6,052 nucleotides of DNA from Methylobacteriaceae bacterium (GTDB lineage Bacteria; Pseudomonadota; Alphaproteobacteria; Rhizobiales; Beijerinckiaceae). Shown here piece by piece: positions 1 through 5,167 of this stretch. How positions within the stretch are numbered: the stretch's first letter is position 1; the number at the start of each line of letters is the position of its first letter. Made by a program: the position numbers and the translations under genes. The DNA is taken from the NCBI GenBank assembly GCA_031272615.1, contig JAISTL010000074.1:1-6052 (forward strand), given 5' to 3'. The notes beneath the pieces were generated by a model. The model worked only from the letters and a program-made list of their open reading frames with translations. It was not told the origin of the DNA and searched no databases.

Positions 1-173
1 GCAAGAACGGTGAAATCGCCCGCATTGCCGAGCGGACCGAGCCTTATTCCGAACGTACCATCACCTCCGGCGCCATGGTGACCGGGGTGTTGGAAATCGC
101 CGGCGGACGCGCGCGGGAACTGGGCATCGCTCCCGGCGATTTGGTGCAGCACCCGTTTTTCGGCGCACAATAA
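1..173 (+). CDS. DUF192 family protein, C-terminal part only
   Basis: This is the tail of a gene that enters from the left edge. The first whole codon is at 3, and 56 residues precede the TAA at 171-173. The visible protein reads through RIAERTEPYSERTITSG, then VLEIAGGRARELGIAPGDLV, and ends in HPFFGAQ. The pattern of a short acidic loop, an S-E-x-x-I-x-S-G turn, VLE-x-x-x-G-x-A, and finally LGI-x-PGD is the C-terminal signature of the DUF192 fold. Members are small, often secreted, and biochemically uncharacterised. Any signal peptide would lie outside the window. The A-R-T-E-P-x-S-E wording matches alphaproteobacterial members as I remember them. Family assignment is fairly secure from the motif; no function can be given. 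Confidence 0.8.
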   Translation, partial: KNGEIARIAERTEPYSERTITSGAMVTGVLEIAGGRARELGIAPGDLVQHPFFGAQ

Positions 174-255
174 GTCGCGTTTTGCCCTAATGCGGCGCCG
201 CGGTTCTTGCGTCACGGGCGACAACATGTTAGTCGAAGCGCTGAAACTGAGGTCA

Positions 256-332
256 CGGGGCATAGCGCAGCCCGGTAGCGCATCTGCTTTGGGAGCAGAG
301 GGTCGCAGGTTCGAATCCTGTTGCCCCGACCA
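256..332 (+). tRNA. tRNA-Pro(UGG)
   Basis: A 77-nt cloverleaf with encoded CCA. The acceptor stem pairs CGGGGCA (256-262) with TGCCCCG (322-328), the discriminator base is A329 and CCA is 330-332. The D-arm contains AGCGCAGCCCGGTAGCGC. The anticodon stem is TCTGC/GCAGA (283-287, 295-299) around a 7-nt loop with anticodon TGG at 290-292. The T-arm carries GGTTCGAATCC. A first pair of C with G and discriminator A are typical of bacterial tRNA-Pro. It sits between DUF192 and the complex I subunit gene, all on the + strand. Confidence 0.97.
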
Positions 333-336
333 GTTT

Positions 337-354
337 GCCGTTCCGGCGCTTTTT
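337..354 (+). terminator. weak candidate terminator after tRNA-Pro
   Basis: A short GCCG-TTC-CGGC hairpin (337-347) begins four bases after the tRNA CCA and is followed by GC and five T residues at 350-354. The stem has only four pairs, so this may instead act as a processing or pausing element. No other terminator-like structure is seen before the next gene. Confidence 0.3.
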
Positions 355-481
355 CGTGTGCCCGCCGCCGTTTCGTTGTGGCGTGGCGGGGAGTTATCTG
401 GTAAACATTCGTTGGGGCGCGTGGTGAGCATGTGCCCCGGGTGATGTGTGCCGCTGCTGATGCCAACTTCGGGGTGAGTGA

Positions 482-793
482 ATGACCGCGCGTATTTTCA
501 AACCCGCCAAACCGGCGACCCAATCCGGAACCGGAGGGACCACCCGCTGGGTGCTGGAAAATGAACGTCAGGAACCGGACGTGATCGATCCGCTCATGGG
601 CTGGACCGGCTCCGCCGACACCTCCGGCCAGGTGCGTTTGACCTTCGCCACCAGAGAGGAGGCGGAGGCGTACGCAAAGCGCAACGGCCTCGATTATGTG
701 GTGGAAACCCCGCCGGAGCCGCGCAAGGTTCGCCCGGTCTGCAACTATTCCGACAATTTCCGCGTCGACCGCTTCGGGCCGTGGACTCATTGA
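482..793 (+). CDS. NDUFS4-like accessory subunit of respiratory complex I (ETC complex I subunit conserved region)
   Basis: A 103-residue protein. It opens with ARIFKPAKPATQSG, then RWVLENE, DPLMGWTGSAD (36-46), a QVRLTF strand (50-55), the helix around EEAEAYAKRNGL, and ends in YSDNFR (89-94) and PWTH (100-103). These are the hallmark blocks of the bacterial counterpart of the mitochondrial 18-kDa subunit NDUFS4, and the length is normal for it. The family binds the peripheral arm of NADH:ubiquinone oxidoreductase on the cytoplasmic side and helps stabilise the NADH-oxidising module; in alphaproteobacteria the gene usually lies away from the nuo operon, as here. The ATG at 482 follows a purine-rich GGGGTGAGTG, and the N-terminus aligns with the family start. 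Identification is strong and supports alphaproteobacterial origin. Confidence 0.93.
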   Translation: MTARIFKPAKPATQSGTGGTTRWVLENERQEPDVIDPLMGWTGSADTSGQVRLTFATREEAEAYAKRNGLDYVVETPPEPRKVRPVCNYSDNFRVDRFGPWTH

Positions 794-825
794 ACGTCGC
801 CCGCCGGCGGCCGACATCTCAGACC

Positions 826-845
826 TGAAGCCAAGCCCGGCTTCA
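826..845 (+). terminator. hairpin between complex I subunit gene and tRNA-Arg
   Basis: TGAAGCC (826-832) pairs perfectly with GGCTTCA (839-845) around a six-base loop, 32 bases after the stop of the NDUFS4-like gene and 7 bases before tRNA-Arg. No T-run follows, so a terminator role is uncertain; it could be a processing structure for the tRNA precursor. A second near-palindrome of ten-base arms with one mismatch lies at 795-814. Confidence 0.3.
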
Positions 846-852
846 AGGGTGT

Positions 853-928
<76 letters not shown>

Positions 929-930
929 AA

Positions 931-966
931 GGTTTCAAGAATTTCAAGACTTTCAAGGATTTCAAC
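931..966. repeat. four tandem 9-bp units, consensus NNTTTCAAG
   Basis: Units are GGTTTCAAG (931-939), AATTTCAAG (940-948), ACTTTCAAG (949-957) and GATTTCAAC (958-966). The last seven bases are constant except the final base of unit four. The array starts two bases after the CCA of tRNA-Arg. Its position would suit arm-type binding sites of a recombinase or sites for a regulator of the following methyltransferase gene; both are guesses. Confidence 0.7.
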
Positions 967-979
967 CGCGGTTGTTTTT
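963..979 (+). terminator. candidate terminator: palindrome plus T-run
   Basis: CAACCGCGGTTG (963-974) is a perfect 12-base palindrome followed directly by TTTTT (975-979). Folded as CAAC-CGCG-GTTG it gives a short stem before a T-tract, which would suit termination of tRNA-Arg transcription. The stem is weak, and it sits only seven bases before the proposed methyltransferase start, so it might instead be an operator for that gene. Confidence 0.35.
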
Positions 980-985
980 GACGGT

Positions 986-2494
986 TTGACAGTGGTTTCA
1001 CAGCGCGATGTCCGGCAGTACGGGGATTTCCAAACCCCGCAGGAACTGGCCGACGCGGTGTGCCGGCGGCTGGTCCGGATGGGTCTCGAGCCGGCGGCGG
1101 TTCTGGAGCCCACCTGTGGCCGCGGCGCGTTCCTCGTTGCCGCGGAGCGAGCGTTCCCGGGCGCGCGGACAATTCTCGGCGTCGACATCGACGCGCGCCA
1201 TGTCGCCGAAGCGCGTGACAGCGTCCGCTCACGCCGGGTATCCGTCACGCAGGGTGATTACTTCGCCATGGACTGGGAGCGAATCCTTGCGCGCGGCGCC
1301 GACCCGTGGCTGGTGCTGGGAAACCCGCCGTGGGTGACGAATTCGGAGCTCGGGCGTCTCAAAAGCGCCAACCTGCCGGCAAAAAGCAATATTCAGGGGC
1401 ATCGCGGCCTCGACGCGCTCACCGGCAAGGCGAACTTCGATATCTCCGAGTCGATGCTTATGCAACAGATTGGTTGGCTTGAGGAACACACCGGCTGGAG
1501 CGCAATGCTGGTGAAAACCGCCGTCGCCCGGAAGGTCTTACGCGGCGTGTGGAGCAGGGGGGAGCCGGTCGGCCGCGCCGCCCTGTTCAAGGTTGACGCG
1601 CTGCAACACTTCGGCGCGGCGGTGGACGCCTGCCTGTTCGTGCTGCCGGTTGGTGTCGGGCCGTCGTCACAGGAGTGTGACGTGTTTGACAGTCTGGCGG
1701 CCGAACAACCGTCCGGCGTCATCGGCCGGTATGACGGAGTGATGGTGTCGGACGTCGGCGCGTTCCTGGAACACCGCGCGCTCATCGGCGTGAATGCCGA
1801 CTATATCTGGCGTTCCGGGGTCAAGCACGATTGTTCGCGCGTCATGGAACTCATCACTGATGGCGAAGGCCGGGTGACCAACGGTTTCGGCGAGCGGCTG
1901 CAGCTCGAGGACACCTGTCTGTTTCCGATGCTGAAAAGCTCCGACATCGCCAAGGGGCGGCTTCCCGCCGGCCGCTTCATGCTCGTGCCGCAGCGGGCCG
2001 TCGGCGACGACACGTCCGGCATCAAGCGCCATGCCCCGCGAACATGGGCGTACCTCACCGCTCACGGCGATCGGCTGGACGCGCGGAGCAGCGCCGTCTA
2101 CCGCGGCAAGCCGCGCTTCTCGGTCTTCGGCGTCGGGAGCTATACGTTCGCGCCGTGGAAGGTTGCCGTTTCGGGGTTTTACAGGGATGTCCGCTTCGTC
2201 AATGCAGGCTCCGTCGGCGGCAAACCTGTGGTGGTCGATGACACGGTGTATTTCATCCCCTGCCGGTCGGAGGCGGAGGCGGATTTCGTGCTGGCGCTGG
2301 TCCGGTCTGAGCCATTCACCAAGTTGGCGCATTCGATGATTTTCCCCGATGAAAAACGGCCGGTGACCGCGGAACTGCTCAAGCGGATTTCCCTTGAACG
2401 TGTCGCCGCGGCACTCGGAATGGGCGCGCGATACCGGGCGATGACAACGAAGACCGGAGCTCCGGCGGACGAAACCACCGGCTCCACCGTTTGA
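986..2494 (+). CDS. TaqI-like (gamma-type) adenine-specific DNA methyltransferase
   Basis: A 502-residue protein predicted to transfer a methyl group from S-adenosylmethionine to adenine N6 in a specific DNA site. Motifs fall in the gamma-MTase order: YGDFQTP with LA (12-22, motif X), EPTCGRGAFL (41-50, SAM-binding motif I), GVDID (65-69, motif II), QGDYF (89-93, motif III) and catalytic NPPW (113-116, motif IV). The C-terminal half should hold the target-recognition region; it includes YRGKPRFSVFGVGSYTF (372-388) and APWKVAVSGFYR (389-400), which recall the C-terminal parts of orphan or type II enzymes. The start is uncertain: TTG at 986 or GTG at 992 both fit YGDFQTP near the N-terminus, and no good ribosome site is visible. 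There is no restriction gene nearby; the next gene is a convergent Fic gene. The target sequence cannot be predicted. Confidence 0.88.
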   Translation: MTVVSQRDVRQYGDFQTPQELADAVCRRLVRMGLEPAAVLEPTCGRGAFLVAAERAFPGARTILGVDIDARHVAEARDSVRSRRVSVTQGDYFAMDWERILARGADPWLVLGNPPWVTNSELGRLKSANLPAKSNIQGHRGLDALTGKANFDISESMLMQQIGWLEEHTGWSAMLVKTAVARKVLRGVWSRGEPVGRAALFKVDALQHFGAAVDACLFVLPVGVGPSSQECDVFDSLAAEQPSGVIGRYDGVMVSDVGAFLEHRALIGVNADYIWRSGVKHDCSRVMELITDGEGRVTNGFGERLQLEDTCLFPMLKSSDIAKGRLPAGRFMLVPQRAVGDDTSGIKRHAPRTWAYLTAHGDRLDARSSAVYRGKPRFSVFGVGSYTFAPWKVAVSGFYRDVRFVNAGSVGGKPVVVDDTVYFIPCRSEAEADFVLALVRSEPFTKLAHSMIFPDEKRPVTAELLKRISLERVAAALGMGARYRAMTTKTGAPADETTGSTV

Positions 2495-2518
2495 GTATAC
2501 GCACTGCCGCCGCGGGGC

Positions 2519-2619
2519 TGGGATGGCGGACGCCCTCGTCCGCCGCGCACCGCCGCCGCGCTTGGTGTGTCGCCGGGCTCAGGCCCGGCGACGGGCGGAC
2601 GAGGGCGTCCGCCATCCCA
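2519..2619. repeat. 101-bp REPIN-like palindromic element, copy 1
   Basis: The ends are perfect 26-bp inverted repeats (2519-2544 and 2594-2619), 29 bp if GGC/GCC outside is counted (2516-2622). Each arm is itself a hairpin: GGCGGACG-CCCT-CGTCCGCC on the left and GGCGGACG-AGGG-CGTCCGCC on the right. Between them lie hairpin A (2545-2561, GCGC...GCGC), a TTGGTGT linker, and hairpin B (2569-2592, GTCGCCGGGC-TCAG-GCCCGGCGAC, ten perfect pairs). Two inverted hairpin units around a core is REPIN/REP-doublet architecture. It fills the 148-bp gap between the convergent methyltransferase and Fic genes, where it could act as a bidirectional terminator. Confidence 0.9.
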
Positions 2620-2642
2620 GCCGCGGCCTTACCGGTTTTCCG

Positions 2643-3650
2643 TCAGTCGTCCCGTTTCTTGTTCAACCGGTATTTGCGCGCCTTGTTGGCGCCGTGCGCC
2701 GTGAGAATTCCGGCTTCCACCAGCCTGGCGAAGTATTTCTTGACGCTGTCGGCGGATTTGTTCGTCAGCAACTGCGCCCTGAAGTTGTTGATTTCGCCGT
2801 TGTTTTCAAGGAATCCGATAATCCCCTGCAGGAACTCCAGCTCGGTTTTAGACAGTTTATCGGTATTTTTATCGGTAATTATATCGGTAATTTTCCGGGT
2901 CGGCAGCTGCGACAGGGCCGAGGACACGGCATCCAGCATAAACTCGATGAATTCCGACGAGTCCGCCGCCTTCCCGGCGCGCCCGAGCACCGCGTAGTAC
3001 TCCGCCTGATTCTCATAAACGATGGTCTCCACCGGCAGCCACGCGAAAATCTCGTACCAGCCGCTCAGCACCAGGGTTTGCCACAGCCTGCCCATGCGCC
3101 CGTTGCCGTCGGCAAAGGGATGGATGAACTCGATCTCGAAGTGCATCACCGAACTTTTGATCAGCGGATGCGTTTCGGAGTGTTTCGCCCACTCGAAGAG
3201 ATCAGCGACAAGTTTCGGCACAAACCCCGGCCGCGCGCCGAGATGCACGATACGGTCGCCCGAAAAAATGCCGACGTCGCCGGAGCGGAACACGCCGGTT
3301 TCCTCAACCAGACCGGCAGTCATCAGTTTGTGCGCGGCGAGAAAATCCTTGACGCTGAACGGGTCCAGGCTCAGAATGCGCTCATATGCCTCATAGGCGT
3401 TTTTGACTTCGCGGATTTCCCGCGGATTGCCGACAACGCGCCGGCCTTCGATGACGTCAGTAACCTGCTGCAGCGACAGGGTGTTGCCCTCGATGGCGGT
3501 GGAAGAGCGGATGGAGCGCAGGCGGTTGATTTTGCGCAAATGCAGGTTGCGCCCATAGGCGCCGCTGCCGTGCACCATGCCGATCTGCTCGGCAATCCGG
3601 CCGACAAGATTGGCGGTTTTTTCGGAAATCGAAAACGGCGGTTTGGACAT
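2643..3650 (-). CDS. Fic family AMP-transferase, class II, with C-terminal winged helix
   Basis: A 335-residue protein. The catalytic Fic motif HPFADGNGRMGR is at 177-188, with H177 the expected general base; such enzymes transfer AMP from ATP to a hydroxyl side chain of a target protein. The self-inhibiting helix motif (S/T)xxxE(G/N) is seen N-terminally as STAIEGN (50-56), with E54 the residue that would block ATP, which makes this a class II protein. After the Fic domain comes a short-period linker, ITDIITDKNTDK (254-265), then a winged-helix-like C-terminus (about 266-332) with KSADSVKKYFARLVEAGIL. The linker is encoded by a 12-bp tandem repeat that recurs beside the gene's promoter. ATG at 3650 is the first normal start after an in-frame stop at 3741-3743. 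No antitoxin gene adjoins it, in keeping with a built-in inhibitory helix. The target protein is unknown. Confidence 0.93.
   Translation of the reverse strand: MSKPPFSISEKTANLVGRIAEQIGMVHGSGAYGRNLHLRKINRLRSIRSSTAIEGNTLSLQQVTDVIEGRRVVGNPREIREVKNAYEAYERILSLDPFSVKDFLAAHKLMTAGLVEETGVFRSGDVGIFSGDRIVHLGARPGFVPKLVADLFEWAKHSETHPLIKSSVMHFEIEFIHPFADGNGRMGRLWQTLVLSGWYEIFAWLPVETIVYENQAEYYAVLGRAGKAADSSEFIEFMLDAVSSALSQLPTRKITDIITDKNTDKLSKTELEFLQGIIGFLENNGEINNFRAQLLTNKSADSVKKYFARLVEAGILTAHGANKARKYRLNKKRDD
2856..2892. repeat. 12-bp tandem repeat array inside the Fic gene
   Basis: Three units on the + strand: TTTATCGGTATT (2856-2867), TTTATCGGTAAT (2868-2879) and TATATCGGTAAT (2880-2891). On the coding (-) strand each unit is four codons and yields ITDI, ITDK and NTDK. 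The 25 bases at 2868-2892 are identical to 3708-3732 in the promoter region. Because the period is divisible by three, gain or loss of units would change linker length without a frameshift. Confidence 0.85.
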
Positions 3651-3677
3651 GCTGCAAATTCCACAAAGGTTTCCGGC

Positions 3678-3706
3678 ATTATACGACGATTTGTGTCCGT
3701 TTGCCA
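3678..3706 (-). promoter_or_regulatory. predicted Fic gene promoter
   Basis: On the - strand TATAAT (complement of 3678-3683) matches the -10 consensus perfectly. TGGCAA (complement of 3701-3706) lies 17 bases further up as a weak -35. The predicted transcript would begin about 20 bases before the ATG at 3650. The ribosome site is weak (TGTGGA, about ten bases before the ATG). The 12-bp repeat array abuts the -35 side. Confidence 0.5.
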
Positions 3707-3707
3707 G

Positions 3708-3737
3708 TTTATCGGTAATTATATCGGTAATTATATC
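3708..3737. repeat. 12-bp tandem repeat array beside the Fic promoter
   Basis: Units TTTATCGGTAAT (3708-3719), TATATCGGTAAT (3720-3731) and partial TATATC (3732-3737). The array begins one base beyond the predicted -35 of the Fic promoter, the usual place for an activator or repressor site. Read on the - strand it continues the Fic reading frame (IITDIITDKLANG) with no stop before the Fic ATG but also no usable start codon, so it looks like a copy of the internal repeat in the same phase. Confidence 0.8.
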
Positions 3738-3816
3738 AGGTCAACACCTGCAAAAAGGCCAGGGACGACGGCCGCCAAGGCGGGAGTTGCCCCCACGGGG
3801 AGTCCGGATAAGTTCC

Positions 3817-3860
3817 GGTGGACTTGGTGGACTTGGTGGACGGGGGTGGACAAGGTGGAC
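3817..3860. repeat. five tandem 9/10-bp units, GGTGGACNN
   Basis: Units are GGTGGACTT (3817-3825), GGTGGACTT (3826-3834), GGTGGACGG (3835-3843), GGGTGGACAA (3844-3853) and GGTGGAC (3854-3860). On the other strand the core reads GTCCACC. The spacing is nearly helical-turn sized, as in iterons or multi-site operators, but there is no replication gene or obvious regulator nearby. It could be slippage-generated. Confidence 0.75.
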
Positions 3861-3908
3861 GAAACCCGCAACTCCATCGTTTGAAGTGTCCATGGCCGGT
3901 GGGGCCGC

Positions 3909-3934
3909 CACCCACGAGCGCAGCGAAGCAATCC
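3909..3934. repeat. dispersed repeat CACCCACGAG...CGAAGCAATCC, copy 1
   Basis: CACCCACGAG, then CGCAG, then CGAAGCAATCC. A second copy with a shorter middle is at 5130-5153. On the other strand it reads GGATTGCTTCG...CTCGTGGGTG, resembling intergenic GGATTGCTTCGCTGCGCTCG-type repeats I recall from many bacterial genomes. Function unknown. Confidence 0.6.
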
Positions 3935-3997
3935 AACCTTTTCACCCCATGCGCCTGCACCTCCGGTTGAAATGTCGCTGCCCGGGTGCGGCGCGCC

Positions 3998-4098
3998 TGG
4001 GATGGCGGACGCCCTCGTCCGCCGCGCGCGGCAGGCGCGCTTGGTGTGTCGCCGGGCTCCCGCCCGGCGACGGGCGGGCGAGGGCGTCCGCCATCCCA
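3998..4098. repeat. 101-bp REPIN-like palindromic element, copy 2
   Basis: Same length and orientation as the element at 2519-2619, with 7 differences in 101 positions. Inverted arms are 3998-4023 and 4073-4098 with one G-T pair. Hairpin A (4024-4040) is GCGCGC-GGCAG-GCGCGC, the linker is TTGGTGT, and hairpin B (4048-4071) is GTCGCCGGGC-TCCC-GCCCGGCGAC. Six of the seven changes fall in loops or in hairpin A, and the seventh keeps a wobble pair, so structure is better preserved than sequence. Confidence 0.9.
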
Positions 4099-4100
4099 AC

Positions 4101-4130
4101 CGTCGACCCGCGTCGATCCGCGTCCACCAC
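4101..4130. repeat. short 10-bp direct repeats
   Basis: CGTCGACCCG (4101-4110), CGTCGATCCG (4111-4120) and a diverged CGTCCACCAC (4121-4130) follow REPIN-like copy 2 directly. It is too short to interpret. Confidence 0.35.
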
Positions 4131-4149
4131 GGTTTGCGCCGTTTGCCGG

Positions 4150-4198
4150 TTTATCGGGTCCTTCATCGGTCATTCCATCGGGTCATTTTATCGGTCAG
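4150..4198. repeat. diverged 12/13-bp TATCGG tandem array
   Basis: Units TTTATCGGGTCC (4150-4161), TTCATCGGTCAT (4162-4173), TCCATCGGGTCAT (4174-4186) and TTTATCGGTCAG (4187-4198). Preceding bases CGTTTGCCGG match CGTTTGCCAG before the array at 3708, so the two share at least 18 bases of near-identical boundary. This appears to be a decayed copy of the promoter-side array. Confidence 0.65.
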
Positions 4199-4207
4199 CG
4201 GTGAGCC

Positions 4208-4226
4208 GCGGGCGCGACTCGCCCGC
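4208..4226. repeat. 7-bp GC hairpin
   Basis: GCGGGCG (4208-4214) pairs perfectly with CGCCCGC (4220-4226) around CGACT. No T-run follows on the + strand. It may be a remnant of another palindromic repeat or a transcription boundary. Confidence 0.35.
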
Positions 4227-4390
4227 AAACCAAGCGAAACCTGCCGGGTGCGTGGATGATGTGTGTCCGTTCCGTCCTCGGAATGAACACAGGCGTTCTG
4301 CCGTTTGTTCCGCGGCGACGATGATGCTCCCGAGTAAATCCTTGAATTATAGTCGTTTGGCGTTGATGGCAATTTTGTTCCAAGAACATC

Positions 4391-4419
4391 TTGACACAAA
4401 AGAACATTGCGTGTACATA
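4391..4419 (+). promoter_or_regulatory. predicted promoter of the terminase-like gene with flanking direct repeat
   Basis: A perfect -35 TTGACA (4391-4396) is followed after 17 bases by TACATA (4414-4419) as a weak -10, in an AT-richer stretch 40 bases before the gene. AAGAACAT occurs at 4382-4389 and again at 4400-4407, bracketing the -35 element, and GTTC-CAA-GAAC (4377-4387) forms a small dyad overlapping the first. These could be operator half-sites. Confidence 0.45.
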
Positions 4420-4457
4420 GCTCGTCAACAAGATGAATAGAATCGACAAGGACCTTT

Positions 4458-5117
4458 ATGATGGACTGCGTACTCAAAAACAAGCGTCACGAGACATTCT
4501 GCTGGCTGTTGGCCGGCGGCACCATGGGCCCGGTGGACGCCCTCCGGCAGGCGGGCTACAAGGGCGGGCTGGGCTGGTTGTGGCGGCTGCTCAACCGTGA
4601 GGATATCGGTCGCCGACTTCAGGAAATCGGCGGCCTGCTCAGGCGTCTGATGATTGTTCCCCTCAAGGCCGCCGCCGACGCCGCGGCGGACACGGCGCGC
4701 GCGGCGCTTGTGACGACACGGCAACTGCTGACGGGCAAAGAGCGCCGTGAGCCGCGGGTTCAACCCGCCGGGGAGAGTGAACCCCCCGCCGCGCCCGCCC
4801 CGGCCCCGCCTGTTGCGCCGGAAGTGTCTGCTCAGGTCCCGGAGGCATGTGCCGCCTCGCCGGAAGAATCCGAGGTGACCCCTGGGATGGTAGCGGGCGT
4901 TTCAGTTGCCGCCGCTGAATATCTGCTCCGCACGAAAAGGGAGTTTGAAGACGCCGCGGCCGGGTTGGCAAAACACCCGGAGAACCCGGCGCCCTATGAG
5001 GAGCAGCTGCGTCAGGCCGAAACCAATCTGAGGCGTGCGGAGGATGAAGCGCGCAGGATTATAGCGGAGGCGAAGAAAAGGCGCGCAGCCTTGAGTGCCA
5101 AATACAGCTGCGGGTAG
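4458..5117 (+). CDS. terminase small subunit-like N-terminus with Pro/Ala linker and C-terminal coiled coil
   Basis: A 219-residue protein in three parts. Residues 9-58 (KRHETFCWLLAGG, DALRQAGYKGG, RLLNREDIGRRLQEI) match the pattern of phage terminase small subunit DNA-binding domains: a KxxxFC-type helix, an A-x-RxAGY turn, and a LLxxxxIxxRLxE helix. In phages that domain recognises packaging sites. Residues 97-140 are rich in Pro, Ala and Glu and likely disordered. Residues 155-214 are charged and helical (EEQLRQAETNLRRAEDEARR, then AEAKKRRAAL), likely a coiled coil. AAGGA at 4448-4452 lies five bases before ATG 4458 and eight before ATG 4461, so either may be used. No large terminase subunit or other phage gene adjoins it, so it is a prophage remnant or a reused DNA-binding protein. 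The domain match is by pattern only. Confidence 0.6.
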   Translation: MMDCVLKNKRHETFCWLLAGGTMGPVDALRQAGYKGGLGWLWRLLNREDIGRRLQEIGGLLRRLMIVPLKAAADAAADTARAALVTTRQLLTGKERREPRVQPAGESEPPAAPAPAPPVAPEVSAQVPEACAASPEESEVTPGMVAGVSVAAAEYLLRTKREFEDAAAGLAKHPENPAPYEEQLRQAETNLRRAEDEARRIIAEAKKRRAALSAKYSCG

Positions 5118-5129
5118 CGGGCGCCGCGT

Positions 5130-5153
5130 CACCCACGAGGAACGAAGCAATCC
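5130..5153. repeat. dispersed repeat CACCCACGAG...CGAAGCAATCC, copy 2
   Basis: CACCCACGAG, then GAA, then CGAAGCAATCC; two bases shorter in the middle than the copy at 3909-3934. It lies 12 bases after the terminase-like stop codon and runs into the palindrome CAATCCGGATTG (5148-5159). Confidence 0.6.
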
Positions 5154-5167
5154 GGATTGGCGAGGAC

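Larger units (their letters stand above)
3741..4440. other. gene-free, repeat-rich region
   Basis: About 700 bases between the divergently transcribed Fic gene and terminase-like gene with no convincing gene: the open frames here run through repeats and lack family motifs. It contains, in order, a GGTGGAC 9-mer array (3817-3860), a dispersed CACCCACGAG motif (3909-3934), REPIN-like copy 2 (3998-4098), 10-mer direct repeats (4101-4130), a diverged TATCGG array (4150-4198), a 7-bp hairpin (4208-4226), and an AT-richer stretch from about 4330 holding the promoter of the next gene. The density of unrelated repeats suggests a landing site for small elements or decayed sequence. Confidence 0.7.

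Noticed and set aside
360..395. GC-rich hairpin CCCGCC...GGCGGG after tRNA-Pro
   Set aside because: The stem needs a two-base bulge, the loop is long and no T-run follows; not supportable as a terminator.
190..444. Open frame over tRNA-Pro
   Set aside because: It contains the translated tRNA and has no protein motif.
978..1006. Promoter TTGACG for the methyltransferase
   Set aside because: No -10-like hexamer exists at 16-18 bases, and it would lie inside the coding region.
3651..3743. N-terminal extension of Fic through the upstream repeat
   Set aside because: The frame is open back to a stop at 3741-3743 but has no ATG, GTG or TTG before the ATG at 3650, and a good -10 lies inside the stretch.
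2523..3884. Long + strand open frame of 453 codons
   Set aside because: It is antisense to the Fic gene, whose catalytic motif is perfect, and it runs through REPIN-like copy 1 and the repeat arrays; no domain pattern is visible.
2856..4198. Tandem repeats as a CRISPR array
   Set aside because: Units are 9-13 bp with no unique spacers of regular length and no cas genes.
4295..4310. GTTC-N8-GTTC as a LexA (SOS) box
   Set aside because: The alphaproteobacterial box is GTTC-N7-GTTC as I recall; spacing here is off by one and the site is far from the predicted promoter.
3577..4440. Long + strand open frame of 287 codons
   Set aside because: It crosses the Fic start, promoter, tandem arrays and REPIN-like copy 2; its residues are translations of repeats.
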